A stretch of DNA of 64,000 nucleotides, taken from contig JAKGHH010000001.1 in NCBI GenBank assembly GCA_022828595.1, positions 208,940,348 to 209,004,347 of the forward strand. The letters run 5' to 3'. Under the pieces are notes generated by a model that did no database searches, was not told the origin of the DNA, and saw only the letters and a program-made list of their open reading frames with translations. Source of the DNA: Nelumbo lutea. Its lineage: Eukaryota > Streptophyta > Magnoliopsida > Proteales > Nelumbonaceae. How positions within the stretch are numbered: the stretch's first letter is position 1; each line of letters opens with the position of its first letter. This document shows, piece after piece, positions 20,968 through 32,975 of the stretch. The translations under genes were made by a program, and so were the position numbers.

Positions 20968-23780
20968 GATATACAGAGATAGAATCTTCATATACCTGTA
21001 TGTCCAATTGTACACAATCCTTTTGTACATGGGCTTTCGCTTTTTTCTCTTTAAAAAGAATGTCACAGACCTAGGAAAAGACAATCAGAAGCCATCATTC
21101 ATCATCAACTAAAGGACTGAGTTTGATCCCAGGTAAGTCACCTCTCAATAAGCCTTTGCTTTTGAGCTTTGGGTTGTGGAAACAAAATTGAGCCAAAAAG
21201 TGCTGTTGAGCGTTTGGTAAGAGTTGCTTTTGAAAACATTATAATCTAAAGGCACACTTTTAAGCTTTGCAAAACCTAAAATTGGGGCTTTGTGCTTTTT
21301 GGACTTTAAAAGCACAAATCCTGAAACTTATTCAAACACAACCTAAATTAAATAACTCCAAAAATAACAATACCAGATCAACAAAAAATTCTAAAGTTGG
21401 TTTAGGAATCAAAGAACTGATTTATTTCTCCATGGATTATTTCCTTGCTTCCATATATGCATCGCTAAGTAACCACAAATGCAACTTAATCTCCCACCTG
21501 CCAAGATAAATTTCCTAGTGGAAGCTCTGGATTCTCAATTAAAGCTAAACATTTCATACTTCTGCTTGAGACTTGAGAAGACTCATGGAAGTCTAGTACG
21601 CTTGCATGATTTTAGAGGTAATTCATTAATGTACTGTTGAAGCTTGTACACCTTACAAGAGTGGCATGGACTTTTTTAAATGGATAAGTATCCATGTCAA
21701 ACACACATTAGATTCCAACACTTAATTGATTCTTCAAGAACAATTCTATGTAACATTCTCCTTTTTCTCCTTGCTTATTTAATATAAACAAGCAGCTACC
21801 CTACAAAATAAATGCAATTTTCTTCAAAAGCTCATACTCTTTCTTCTTATGATTTACGATTTGAATCGTAAATCCCAGAGGACTTGATTTGAATCCTTTA
21901 TGCAAAAATTTACGGTTTTTGTTTGAATGCTATGATTTGATTTATAAATCTTATGATTTATACGATTCCTATGATTCACTACAACTCAAATAAATTTATC
22001 TAAGAATTAGTTCTCTACTTTGTCTTTTTTTTTTTATAATTAGTTTTGTCAAAGATTCTTGTTTTAAAACCCTAACCAGAAAATGATATATTTATGTTAT
22101 TTAAGACTAGACATTGAGTTTATTTTCCATCAAATGTAGGTTAAAGAGGCATTGCATGTGGATTATTTGATTCTCAACTCAACCTTGATTATATCACCTT
22201 AGGTTTCTATTGTAGAAGTGGTAAGTTCTATGGTTTTATGTACATATATGGTAGATATAGATTAAAAATAGGGTAAAATCACTTTCTTATAAATATTTAT
22301 CCTTTTAGTATATCAATATATTTAATTTTTTGACAACTTTGTAGAAAATAGAAATAGCATTGCAATTTATGATACGATTCATGATTCGATTCGATTCAAC
22401 TTTCTTTATGATTACAATTTTCAGAATATTGCATGTCCCTATCCAGGAACCTTCAAATGAAAACTACATACAGCATTGTCCTAATGATGAGATTCCTCAG
22501 CTACAAACATGTCAACAAAGGATGCTTACATTCTTCCACCCCCACCATAAATAACTAACTGCTTCAATCTCCTTTCCTCCCCTTCTAACCACTTGAAAAT
22601 CTCCCTAGCATTTACCTTCACCTCCCCAAGAAAAATAGCACAAGAGGTTTGGCCATATCAATCTTCCCATCAAGAGCCCAATGGCCCCAATCCAAACATT
22701 ATGACAAATCTGATGTGTTTCATCAAGTTGTACCTCCTCCTCATACGCCTTATTTTTTGAAAATGTTATTTCTTGATTGTCCAACACTCCACCCCAAATA
22801 GTAATGCTGATCTTGTAGCTATCCTATAAAGCTCTCCTTTTGGTCTCATCCGCATATGTCAATCATAGAACACTAAATGCGCTTGGCCACTTCAACCACC
22901 CTACTCTACTGGAAACTCCAAACAACTCAATTAGAAAGTCTTTCAAGTTAAGGTAACTCAAAAGGCCAATTAGAATTACAGAAAAACAATTCAAATTCAA
23001 TAAATTATGCAAACAACAGACAGAAAAAAGGAATTAGCACTCAAAATGTGGAAGAAGGACCAATCAGACATTAGTTGAAGAAAAATAAAGGTTAAGTTTT
23101 AAATATACAGTTAAAACTGCTGCACTCTTTCTTCTAATCCAATCGCTTATAAATCAAAAAAAAAAAAAAAAGATAGAAAATACGGAAACCATGTGATACT
23201 AATAATCATTCAATTTTAATTCCTAGGAATTTGACAGATAGGCAAGTAGACTAACGGGTAAAGCGTAAGCCAGAATTCAAAACTTAAAGAAGCGAGAACA
23301 AAACAAATAAAAAATAAAAAACAAGGATCAAAACCAGCCTAAGCGAGGCGCCGAGGTCACAATCTCCGTGCAGCTACACTTATGAGATGCAAAGGCTCCT
23401 GAATGAGCCTGGGGCGCGTAAGTGGGGCTTAAGTCGTCCTTAGCTTGGACTCATCAATGGAATTCTAATAAACAAAGATCAACCCCCCCCCCCCGAGTTC
23501 CCGACGAAGAAGAAGAAGAAAGCTCACTGAGCTCCAATAAGAGAAAGAACCCAAGGATCATTAAACACCATTTGAAAAGGAAAATAGTTAAATCCACATA
23601 AACCGGAAGACAATACCATTGATATGTAATCATCACATAGAATACAGATAAAACAAAGAAAGGATCAAGTTTACAATCCTAAATTTTACTTCTCTTATGT
23701 GTTCCAATTGATTCCAGATTATGTTCTTCTTTGAAAACACCACCAAATATCAATCCTAACAAAACTAATTTATAACCTGA
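20968..23780. other. Intergenic A/T-rich DNA with old repeats
   Basis: Nothing coding is convincing. Fragments noticed: a TTTGGTAAGAGTTGC...CAAACACAACC repeat (21205-21345), clusters of ATGATTTAC/GATTTGAATCG words (21850-21970 and 22365-22400), a GAGGCGCCGAGG-type repeat (23340-23440), and a 12-C run near 23486. Short open frames at 22605-22787 and 23454-23636 lack any recognisable domain. Confidence 0.4.
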
Positions 23781-23782
23781 GC

Positions 23783-23997
23783 CCGACCTCAGAGGAACCG
23801 AATTGTTGTTGCTGATTTCTCGAACTCCATCTCTTCTTCCCTTCCTCTCCTTTGTGCTGAGATCCCAACTCGAAGAAGAGATCGCAGCGTCCGACAGATT
23901 GAACTATGGCAATAGATAGGAGGGATCGATTGGCATGATGGGATTCAAGCCAGAGAGACAATACGAAACATGCAAGTAAAGTGTAGGTTTCGTTTCT
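23783..23997 (-). other. Possible leader exon of a minus-strand transcript
   Basis: Relatively GC-rich and low in repeats. It sits just downstream (minus strand) of a long (CT)n run, a common position for plant 5' UTRs. It ends in a CTCAG|GTTATA potential donor at about 23782. An open frame covers it, but only from a TTG, and the ATG-led frame is very short, so it would be untranslated. No coding exons could be found to the left. Could equally be chance. Confidence 0.2.
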
Positions 23998-24009
23998 CTC
24001 CCTCTCCCT

Positions 24010-24056
<47 letters not shown>
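23998..24056. repeat. CCCTCT/CT microsatellite
   Basis: CCCTCT units pass into an uninterrupted CT run and end in CTCCTCCTCTG. Confidence 0.95.
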
Positions 24057-24057
<1 letters not shown>

Positions 24058-24374
24058 CTCTGCGATGAGTTGTAAAGTACTTCTCAGGCTGTCCTGCCAA
24101 AAATAATTCTTCTCCTGGTCTTACCGCAATTACGAGTTACGACTTACGAGTCTCTTTAGGTTGCGGCTTGCGGGACGGATGGGAGCTCCACCCAGCACAA
24201 AGTCAACCACGGGGTGACACGTGTATTTTATGGGTATTTTGGTAAATGCGTGGCGAAGCGAAGTTGTATGAGACACGATTCGCATCACCAATATTATTAA
24301 GGGGAAATCCCTTAAAATTAGCCCTAAATTTTATCAAATGGACTAAGAAGATGTTTTTTTGGTACCTATTTAAA

Positions 24375-24401
24375 CTAGCGGTGATCCGTATTATACACGG
24401 G
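24375..24401 (-). mobile_element. Possible Helitron 3' end (minus strand)
   Basis: Minus strand reads CCGTGTATAATACGG, able to form a 4-5 bp hairpin, then seven bases, then CTAG followed by T. A short hairpin just before CTRR with insertion in front of T is the Helitron 3' signature. No 5' TC end was located with confidence. Confidence 0.3.
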
Positions 24402-27395
24402 ATTCTGTTTAAAAATATAATTTTATAGATAGAAAATTGGATTAATATTGATTTCTCAAAGTTTTTTATATATTTCTACTTGTTTACATATAGAATAGTA
24501 AAAAATATCTTTCTTTTTTAGTTGCTTAGCTTTAAAATTTTCTTTGTATACAGCTTGCACATAAACCAACCAATCGTGGCTTAATTGATACATTATAACC
24601 AAAGACTCATTAAGTTTTTTCTTAGTACACTATTATTGAACCAGAACAATCTATGAAACAAATTACATTAAATTAGATTAATAAAAACGTAGGGAAAAAC
24701 CTAATAATCCAATAAAAATGAGCAATTATTTCTTTAGATTGATTCACCCCATATACTTGTGGGCAAGTTTGGGTTTTTTGGCATTAATTTGTATCCAGTC
24801 AAGGTTCATATTTAGGTTGATCTTCAACCCAACCCAACCCATCTAATTTATACCCCTACTTAATTAGAGAGAGAGTCAAAAGGGATTGAGAAAAGTTTAA
24901 GAGGAGAATATAGATTTAATGGGGGAAGGGGAGAAGTTACAAAAGTTGACTAGTAAAGTTAGAAAAAGGGAGAGATTTAAGAATGGCCTTATTAGAGAGT
25001 AAAATGGATTTTATGAGAGGCTATGAAGACTCATGAGATTTGAATTTTGAGTTGTTATATTTTTAATTATTTAAAAATAAATAAGTACATGTTTGAGAAA
25101 GTAGAGGAGGATATATGTTTGAGCTTTGTGGTGACACCGATTCCTCTAATGAGATTTATTAAAAATATCTATCTTTTGAGATCTTTGATTTCTTAGAAAC
25201 CAAAGAAATTGATTGTTTGACACCATTGCTATCACGTCAGTCAATTTCTTAGAAATCGATTATAAGTTTGCTTCGTAATGATTTTTGTGTTTATGGGAAT
25301 TATCTCCCTTATCCATGTCAAATGCCACATCATCCCAAAATAACCACAATCACCTTGAAAAGATGAATCATTAAATTTGTTTATCTCTTTTTTTTTTCAA
25401 CCCAATTTTAATAGTTATTTTGACCAATTTGCCAATTTCTTAAAAATCAGCCAACAAACACCAAAATAATCAATGATTTTTTAATTGCTAATGTGACCTA
25501 GTGTGGTGCCAATTTCTGAAAAATCAGCATCGGTCCCAAACACCACCTTAGTTTATCTCTACTAAAAATGACTTAAATTTGACTAACTCTACCTCTACCA
25601 TTGGTGCACATGGAATGTAATAGCACGTAATTGTTATAATATTTCAAAAACCCAAATTTATCCATTCTTCTCTTTTACATTGCCTCTAATATCCACCAAA
25701 ACCCATTTTTTCTATTAGTAAAGCTTGGAAATCCAACAATAAACTTTTTTTTTCTATTTTTTTTTCATTTTATGTATTGAGATTAAAGTCATGTGACATT
25801 GAACAAGGTGGATTCTCGGTTGGAAAGCATTTTTCCCTTCAGCGATCAATATGGATTTAGGACAAAAGTATAGAAAGTTAAGGATTTAAATCCTCAAAAC
25901 AAGAAAAGTTGATAGAAGATCTATGACAGAAGTAAGTTGTTTCCAGAATAATCCCAGCATTGCTGAAGTATTTTTTTCAAGGAGTTAATGGTTTGAAGTG
26001 ATTTTAAAAAGGAAAAAAAAAAAAAAAGCAAAAGAAAAATGAATAACTCAAGTTCCACAATAGTTTCAAGTTTGAAGTATAGGTTAACGAACTAACCTCG
26101 ATGAATAATAAAGCAAGAGAGAGTACTATTTAATCCACGCAGTAAATAAACAAATAGAGAAGCTTGAAAGAGCAAAGAAGAGGATTACAGTTTTGAGCAA
26201 AATGTGATTGAAAAAAAATTAAAGAAAATATAGGAGTTAAAAAATAAGATATTCACCGGCAATTCAGATTCTTTTTTTCCCTCATTGAACAAGGTGCTGA
26301 GAGATTAACGCTTATTGAAGGTTCAAAATTTTGATATGATATGCCCTATATCAAGCATATCACATTGTATTGAGAGCTGTCTGAAACCCCAAATAAAGGG
26401 TGTTTCAGACTTTAACAATGTTCAGTGGATAGGCATGCTTAAAATCGACCCCCTGATGTGATGTTGAAAAAAATAAATTACTAAGCAGTGAAACACCTGA
26501 TAGACTGATACACGAGCTTGGATTCGGTGGACCCTTTGGTCCACAAGATGCGTGCACCCTCCAATAAGCTTGTACTTTTAACAGGAAAACTAATGGGATT
26601 CTTGTCTTAACGGTGAGTTGCATGGTTGAACCAGATATTCAAACAAACAAATTCATCTTCTCCTCTATCATCCGAAATCCTCATTGCTCTATCTCATCTA
26701 AACCCTAATCTTTAACCAGACCACTGGTAGTGGTAACCGGCAGCACCAACATCTAACTATAGAATTCAACCAGCAACTACATTTCCCTCTGGAATCATAG
26801 GGTTCGACTATGGTATGGAAAAGATTTGATATCCGAAAAACAATTGACCAATAAACTGGAATCATAAACATATTAGCAAATCAGGTGTTGTTCATCAAAA
26901 TTCATGGGTAGATTTTGATTGGTCAAAACTCTTTCCCGTATTATAGATTTTCCCAAAATTCCAATATGGAGAGTATAAGATTGTCTTTGTGGAACCACTG
27001 AGAAGTGTTTTGTTGAACATGGTGACAATAGGCCACCCAAGAGGGACGTGCTATGGAACCTGGAATATGCACTGCAACATTGTTTTTTCATTGTTATAGA
27101 TTGTAAATACTATTTTGAAAATTTAAAAAATAATGAAGGATAAAATAGACTTTTGGGGTAGTTTATGGGTGTGGTGTGATAGATAAACTCCTCCTCATGA
27201 ATATGACATAGGTTTTTAACGCATGTTTATATTATATAGGAGGATTGAACAATAAAAACCCCAATAAATAATTTGTACCAATAGAACGGAGGTCACAATT
27301 AACATTCTCAACAACTTGCATTTCTATTATACTTCTCCCAAAATATATAATGTAACCTTTAGTTGTTAGAAAATCCAAAAGGAGATAAGTAATAA
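24402..27395. other. A/T-rich intergenic DNA, no genes
   Basis: No coding sequence is supported. Possible repeat pieces: 25190-25560 has similar outward-facing ends (TGATTTCTTAGAAA and TTTCTGAAAAATCA), and 26799-26960 is a diverged relative of the inverted-repeat element at 31266-31431, keeping CGACTATGGTATGGAAAAG and GATTGGTCAAAACTC. Confidence 0.45.
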
Positions 27396-27430
27396 TCTAT
27401 ATCTATATACTATTATAAAAAGTGGGAATT
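27396..27430 (+). mobile_element. Possible Helitron 5' end
   Basis: TCTATATCTATATACTATTATAAAAAGTGGG resembles the TCTATA...TATTAAAAG-type 5' ends of plant Helitrons. The matching 3' end is not identified, and the region downstream is the degenerate array at 27750-28860. Confidence 0.25.
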
Positions 27431-27749
27431 CTCAAGGCTTCTAGGCATTTTTTTTACTAAAATATCCCTCTTTTGAGTTTAGTCCCTTTGTGTTTTAAGG
27501 ATAGAAAATGTAATTTGAATGTCTCCTTTCATTTCATTTTATCCTTTCTCATTAAGTCCTATATTTAAGGTATTAATTCTCATTTTCTCATTAATTTCTC
27601 TATTCAGGGTAGTTTTGTTTTACGTCATTGAATTACATTTATTAAGTCCACACATAATAATTTAAAAGTATATAAACCCATATTTATTTTTTAAAATAAC
27701 TTTTTTTTCATTAAGTGATTGGTAAGCAATTCAACCATTTGTGTTGAAT

Positions 27750-28860
27750 GGATTAAGCCATGATGCCATAATTAAAAATATATATATACAAAAATATTAT
27801 AGAAAGGTAGTTTTGTTTATCGTTATTGAATTCTATTAACTAAATCCACATATGATAATTTCAATAGTACAAAAACACATATTTTTAAAACTAACATGAA
27901 AATAGAACCATTTTTTCCATTTAGGTGGTGGATAAGCAATTCAACATGGGCCAAATGACTCAACCCATGATGCCATAATTAAGTAATGAGGTTTTGCAAT
28001 TAATAAAATATAAAAAATAGCAAAAATAAATAAAATTTGTAAAAAAATTTGGGGACATTTCTAATATTATATATTGTTCATGTTATATAAAATATGATAA
28101 ATAAGAAGTATTTCTACTATGATAGAAATGGAATACAAAATTTAAAACCAACTTGAAAATAAAATTATTTTTCCATCACAATGGTGGGCTAGTAGTTCAA
28201 AGATCAAATAGATTAACCCATGATGGCATAGTTAAATAATAAAACTTAAAAAAAAATACATAAAATCACTATAATGCAAAAAGTTACGAAAATTTTGAGC
28301 ACATCTCACAAACAATAATTTTTTTATTAATGAAGTAAATGACATACAAAATTTAAAATTGACCCAAAAATGAAATTGCTTTCCCATCTAGGTGGCAGGA
28401 ACAGCCTGGCCTTCTGGATCAAATAGTTCAACTCATGATGTGATAATTAGATAATAAATATCTAAAAAGAAGGAAGACAAAAAAAACAAAGTACAAAATT
28501 TTGTAAAAAAACGTTTGGATACATATCCAATATTATAATGTCATCATATTAACCAAAAATTAGTGTAAAAATAAGAATTGTTTTTGTTAATGATAGAAAT
28601 GAAATACAAAAATTTAAAACAAACCCAAAATCAAAATATTTTTTTTATCTAGGTGGCATGGTGGATCAACAATTAAGCTATATAGGTCAAATAAGTAAAC
28701 TTATGATGCCATAATTAAAATAATAATAAAAAAAGATAGAAATACAAAAGGCTATAAAAATTTTAAAATGTAGCAAAATTTGGGTACATCTCTAATATTA
28801 TATATTCTTCATATTAAAAAACAAGTGTTATAAATAAGAATCATTTTTTATTCTTCATGA
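27750..28860. repeat. Degenerate tandem array, units about 207-268 bp
   Basis: CCATGATGCCATAATTA-like words recur at about 27759, 27966, 28219, 28434 and 28702. In each unit the same order follows: a run of AATAATAAA, an AAATTTGG(G)TACAT(C)TCTAATATTATA stretch, TAGAAATGAAATACAAAATTTAAAAC, and CCATCTAGGTGGCA(T)GG. Spacing is 207-268 bp. Copies are strongly diverged. A related unit is at about 33590-33730. Confidence 0.75.
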
Positions 28861-28966
28861 AATTGGGGAAAAGAAAACTAATGTTTGACATGTGAGTTGA
28901 AGGGGCTACAAGGGGTAGGGGCAAACAACATAACATATGTTTAAATTTATTTTATATATTATGTGT

Positions 28967-28969
<3 letters not shown>

Positions 28970-29009
<40 letters not shown>
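28970..29009. repeat. (TA)n microsatellite
   Basis: Uninterrupted TA dinucleotides, about 20 units. Confidence 0.95.
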
Positions 29010-29012
<3 letters not shown>

Positions 29013-29713
29013 TAGTTTTCTTATACATTGTGTGATATAATTTGCATATTAAATTTATTTTATACATTGTATATATGAATTATATGTCATATTATAATAT
29101 TCATATATAAAATATACAACATAACACAAAATATTATATTTGCATGTTCACACATTATGTGTAAATTACATATATTAAATATGTGTAGGCTAGGGTGGGC
29201 TAAAAATGAGCACCCCTAACGCTAAGTTAGGGAGTGCTTAAAAAAAATGCTTATTCGAATAAGCACTTGTTTTGGGTTGGGATCACACCAATAAGCACTT
29301 ATTTTCATTTGGGAAATAATCTTTAATAAGATCTTATTCTAGAAGCCCAAATTTGGGGTTATTTTTAAATGCTTATTTCCTTGTTGGCTTGTATTGGCCC
29401 ACCAGTTAATTTTGAAAATACTTAAACTATTGTAAGCATCAGAGAACGACTCACTTGGGTTAGTATGGAGTTGCTACCCACTAGTCAAGTGAAAAGGAAG
29501 TAATGAGCCCTTTTAGAATTGTGCTTCAAATCGTATTGGTCTAATAGTGGCTCCAATCCCAAGGCATCGATCGATCTGGTTTAGGTAAGACTTAGACATC
29601 GATGAGAGAGGGAAGGGGTTAGGTAATAGGCACCCCTCTCTCATATTTAATAGATGGGGTCCACATTGGAGGGTTTAGAATGCCATAAGCATACATGAAT
29701 CAATAGTGATTAA

Positions 29714-29801
29714 GGTTCAGTTTGGAAAGGGTACAAATAAATACAAAATACAAGTGTTTACACTCTTCATTTTTGTATTTGTACTCCTTCCAAACTGAGC
29801 C
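29714..29801. repeat. Small Tourist-like MITE (88 bp)
   Basis: GGTTCAGTTTGGAAAGGGTACAAATA at the left pairs with TTTGTACTCCTTCCAAACTGAGCC at the right, so nearly the whole element folds into one hairpin. Flanks are TAA on both sides (29711-29713 and 29802-29804), the Harbinger target duplication. Confidence 0.85.
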
Positions 29802-30539
29802 TAAAAAACATGAACATCATATTATTAGATAACAAAGATCACTTAGCAATAGATAAAGGGGAAAAGGGCAGAGAATAGTGTAAGAGCAAGAAATATTATT
29901 AGACTTAAACTAACATGAAAAAAAAAAGAAAATTAGGAGAAACATATAATTATTAGAATAGAAAGAAGATGAGACCAATGCCTATGAAACCAATTATCTA
30001 GAAGTACACAAAAAGAAACTTTCTATAGGAGAGAGAATAGGATAGTCGGATGGGTTATGTATCGTGTATGGGCACCAATGGAGATTACCAGAACAAATTG
30101 TAGTAGAATGGAATCATAAATGTTCAGCATCATGAAATAGAACAACCTAATAGCATAATGTATATTACTTAAGATTCTAGTGAGATAAGACCTTTAACCA
30201 AGGCTATAACAATATAATAAAACCTTTTATTATTCTAACAACAACTAATGAGGTAAAAAAATATTCTTAGAATCTGATTTTTTTTCCATAAAAAAGGATA
30301 TTCTAGGATTTTTCCACACGACAACATTAGAATTTTGGGATTATTTTACAAATGAGATGTAATGGAAAACAAAGCCTTTTATTTGGATCAAATAAATTGA
30401 GTAGAGAGTGGGCTAATGGTGAAATCAATTAACCCATGCATTCAACCATTTTCTTGGCCTCTACCATTTCAAAATACAAACTAATAATAAAAAAAAAAAG
30501 AATCTGATGGTCATAAATAGGCATTAATGAAAAAGAGAG

Positions 30540-31190
30540 AAAAGAAGCAATTCCATGGAAGATAGTTTGAACTTAGATCTAGGGGTGGATTCGAGCCGAG
30601 CCGAGCCGAGCCGAATAATACGAAGCTCGAGCTCGGTTCGGCTCAAACTCGATTTTGAGAAAAATATTTTATAAAAATAAAAAATTAATAATTAATATAT
30701 ATATATTCGAGCTGGCTCGCAAGCCTCATGAGTTGAACTCTAGTAGGCTCAAGCTCGACTCGTATAATAATCAAGCCAATGAATTGGCTCGAGTTTGGTT
30801 GAAACCGAGCCGAGCCGAGCTCGAGAAGCTCGGGACTCAACTCTTTGCCACCCCTACTTTGATCATAACAAGGCCAAAATAAGCTTACATTAGGAGAAGC
30901 ATACTTATAACCTACAACTTGAAAACTGATGCGACTGTATTGATGAGGAACCAAAGATTAGATGGGGGTTGTAGAATGAAAATGGCAAGTCCAATTAGTG
31001 ATAGCAAGTATAGAGAAATGAGGCAATGCAATTGAAGATAGTTCAAACTTAGATCATAACAAGGTCAAAATAAGCTTACATTAGGAGAAGCATACCTGTA
31101 ACCTAAGACTTGAGGACTCAGGCGACTATGGTGATGAGGAACCAAAGATCGAATGGGGTCACATAATGAAAACGGTAAGTCCGATTAGTG
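30540..31190. repeat. ~190-bp tandem duplication, first copy carrying a hAT MITE
   Basis: GAAGATAGTTTGAACTTAGATC...ATAACAAGG(C/T)CAAAATAAGCTTACATTAGGAGAAGCATAC and AGTCC(A/G)ATTAGTGATA occur twice: at about 30550-30579 plus 30857-31010, and at 31030-31200. The second copy has no MITE. Confidence 0.85.
30580..30856. mobile_element. hAT MITE (277 bp), CGAGCC-rich
   Basis: Ends TAGGGGTGG and CCACCCCTA. Flanks CTTAGATC (30572-30579) and CTTTGATC (30857-30864) match at 7 of 8. The uninterrupted CTTAGATCATAACAAGG in the sister repeat at about 31049 shows the pre-insertion site. Subterminal regions are arrays of CGAGC(C/T) on both strands. Confidence 0.92.
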
Positions 31191-31265
31191 ATAACGAGTA
31201 TAGAAGCTACCGACAGTGATGTATCAGCCCAAAACTCCAAGAAGCTTGAACCTCATTTTACTTTA

Positions 31266-31431
31266 GGGGTTCGACTATGATATGGAAAAGATATGATATC
31301 TGAAAAACTTATGACCAGTCAATTGGAATCATAAACATGGTAGCCAATTAGGTGTTATTTATCAAAATTCATGGGTGGGTTTTGATTGGTCAAAACTCTT
31401 CCCATATCATATCTTTTCTGCATCATAGGGG
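31266..31431. repeat. Inverted-repeat element (~166 bp)
   Basis: TATGATATGGAAAAGATATGATAT near the left end is nearly the reverse complement of ATATCATATCTTTTCTGCATCATA at the right. Related to 26799-26960. Superfamily unassigned. Confidence 0.75.
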
Positions 31432-32189
31432 GCAATGCTTCCTTATAAATCATTGGGTCAAAATGAAGCCTTTGTAGCTGGTTTGTTGTAGCAGTGTGAG
31501 ATTTTACAATTGACAGTTCGATGGCAGGGGGAAAGAAAACAGATGAAATAAGGAGGATAAGGAAAAAAATGAAGAAAAAATAATAGGAGAAGGAGAAGAG
31601 GATAAAAAACAGAGGGAGAACGAAATGGATCACACTAGATTCAAAGTTACGACAACAAGTGGCAGTGGGTGGTCTGGTGGCATAGAAGAAAAAATAGGGA
31701 TGTAGAAAATGGAAAGTAAGAAAGGAAAGGAAAAAAGAAAGAAAGAAAGAATGGGGGAGGACAATAAAATAGAGGAAGAAAGGAAAAAAATCCAAGAACA
31801 AGGAAGGTTTTGCTTGCCGTTGTGATTCATTCACTGACAATGAGCATGGGATGGATAGTGGAGAAACTTCAAATAGTTCAAATGAAGAAATTTAGGGCCT
31901 TTAGGCCAAATTTATATTAAGGTATAGAGAGACCTTTTGGTAATTTTCTTGGGGTTTCATGGGTATTTCGGTTATTTTTGGGTAAGTAGTGATCAAATCG
32001 GAATTCTAATTAAAGGGCTAGGATTTTTAGAATGACGTGTGAAGGGTGAAGATGGGTCTGAGGGTGGAAGGAGGTCTTAGGTGTATGGACAAATGAGAAT
32101 TAGACAAAATAGAATCTTGGTTGAGGGGAAATGAAGGTATTTTTTAACACAAATTCATAGGGTATGATTTTTTGGTATTTTGCATTGGT

Positions 32190-32975
32190 TATTGGGGTTT
32201 GATTGGCTTAACTGTGCCTATATCAAGGGGATCTAGAGGGTGAAGTGGATGTCTGATAAGAAACCTCAAAATAGAATCTTTGCCCAATGGTCCTAAAGGG
32301 GCTAGCAAGGTTTAATTGGTTTAGAGGTGTTAGGATTAAGGGAATCTAAAGCACAAGCGTTTAGGCTAATGAGAAGGCTCAAAATGAAATCTTTGTATGA
32401 TGAATGGGGTAAATGAAAGAATTTTGAGTTGAAATTTGGTAGATAAGTGTTATACGATGTTTGGAGTTTATTGGCAATGCTTAATTGGTTCAGAGATGTT
32501 GGTATTAAGGGAATCTAGAGTACAGGTGTTTCAACCAGTAAGAATGATTAAAATAAAATCTTTGTGTGATATAGGGGTAAATGGGGGAATTTCAAGTTAA
32601 AAAATTGTTGGACAGGTGTTTTAAGATTTCTAAAGTTTGTTTGCAGTGCTTGATTGGTTAAAAGACTTTGGGATTAAGGGAATTTGAAGCACGAGTGTTT
32701 CATCTAATGAAAAGGCTTATAATAAAATCTTTGTGTGATAAAGGGCTAGAAAAAGGATTTTTGAGTTGAAATTTGGTGAGAAGGTATTTTAGGATATATG
32801 GAGTTTATTGGTAGTGTCTTATGAGTTCAAAGATGTTAGGATCAAGGGAATCCAAAGTACAGGTGTTTAGGCTAATGAAAAGACTTAGAATGGAATATTT
32901 GTATGATGAAGGGGTAAATAAGGAAATGTTGAGTTAAAATTTGGTGGAAAGGTGTTTTGGGATGTCTAGAGTTTG
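32190..32975 (+). repeat. 169-bp tandem array, about four and a half units
   Basis: AAGGGAATC(T/C) marks successive units at 32338, 32507, 32676 and 32844 (spacings 169, 169, 168), with a shortened unit before (AAGGGGATCT at about 32225). Each unit also carries ATGA(A/G)AAGGCT, AAATCTTTGT(A/G)TGAT, TTGAGTT(G/A)AAATTTGGT and GGAGTTTATTGG in order. Units are clearly diverged. Confidence 0.9.

Noticed and set aside
31355..31840. 161-codon minus-strand open frame
   Set aside because: Phe/Ser/Leu-rich low-complexity product of a purine-rich run; its end overlaps the inverted-repeat element at 31266-31431.
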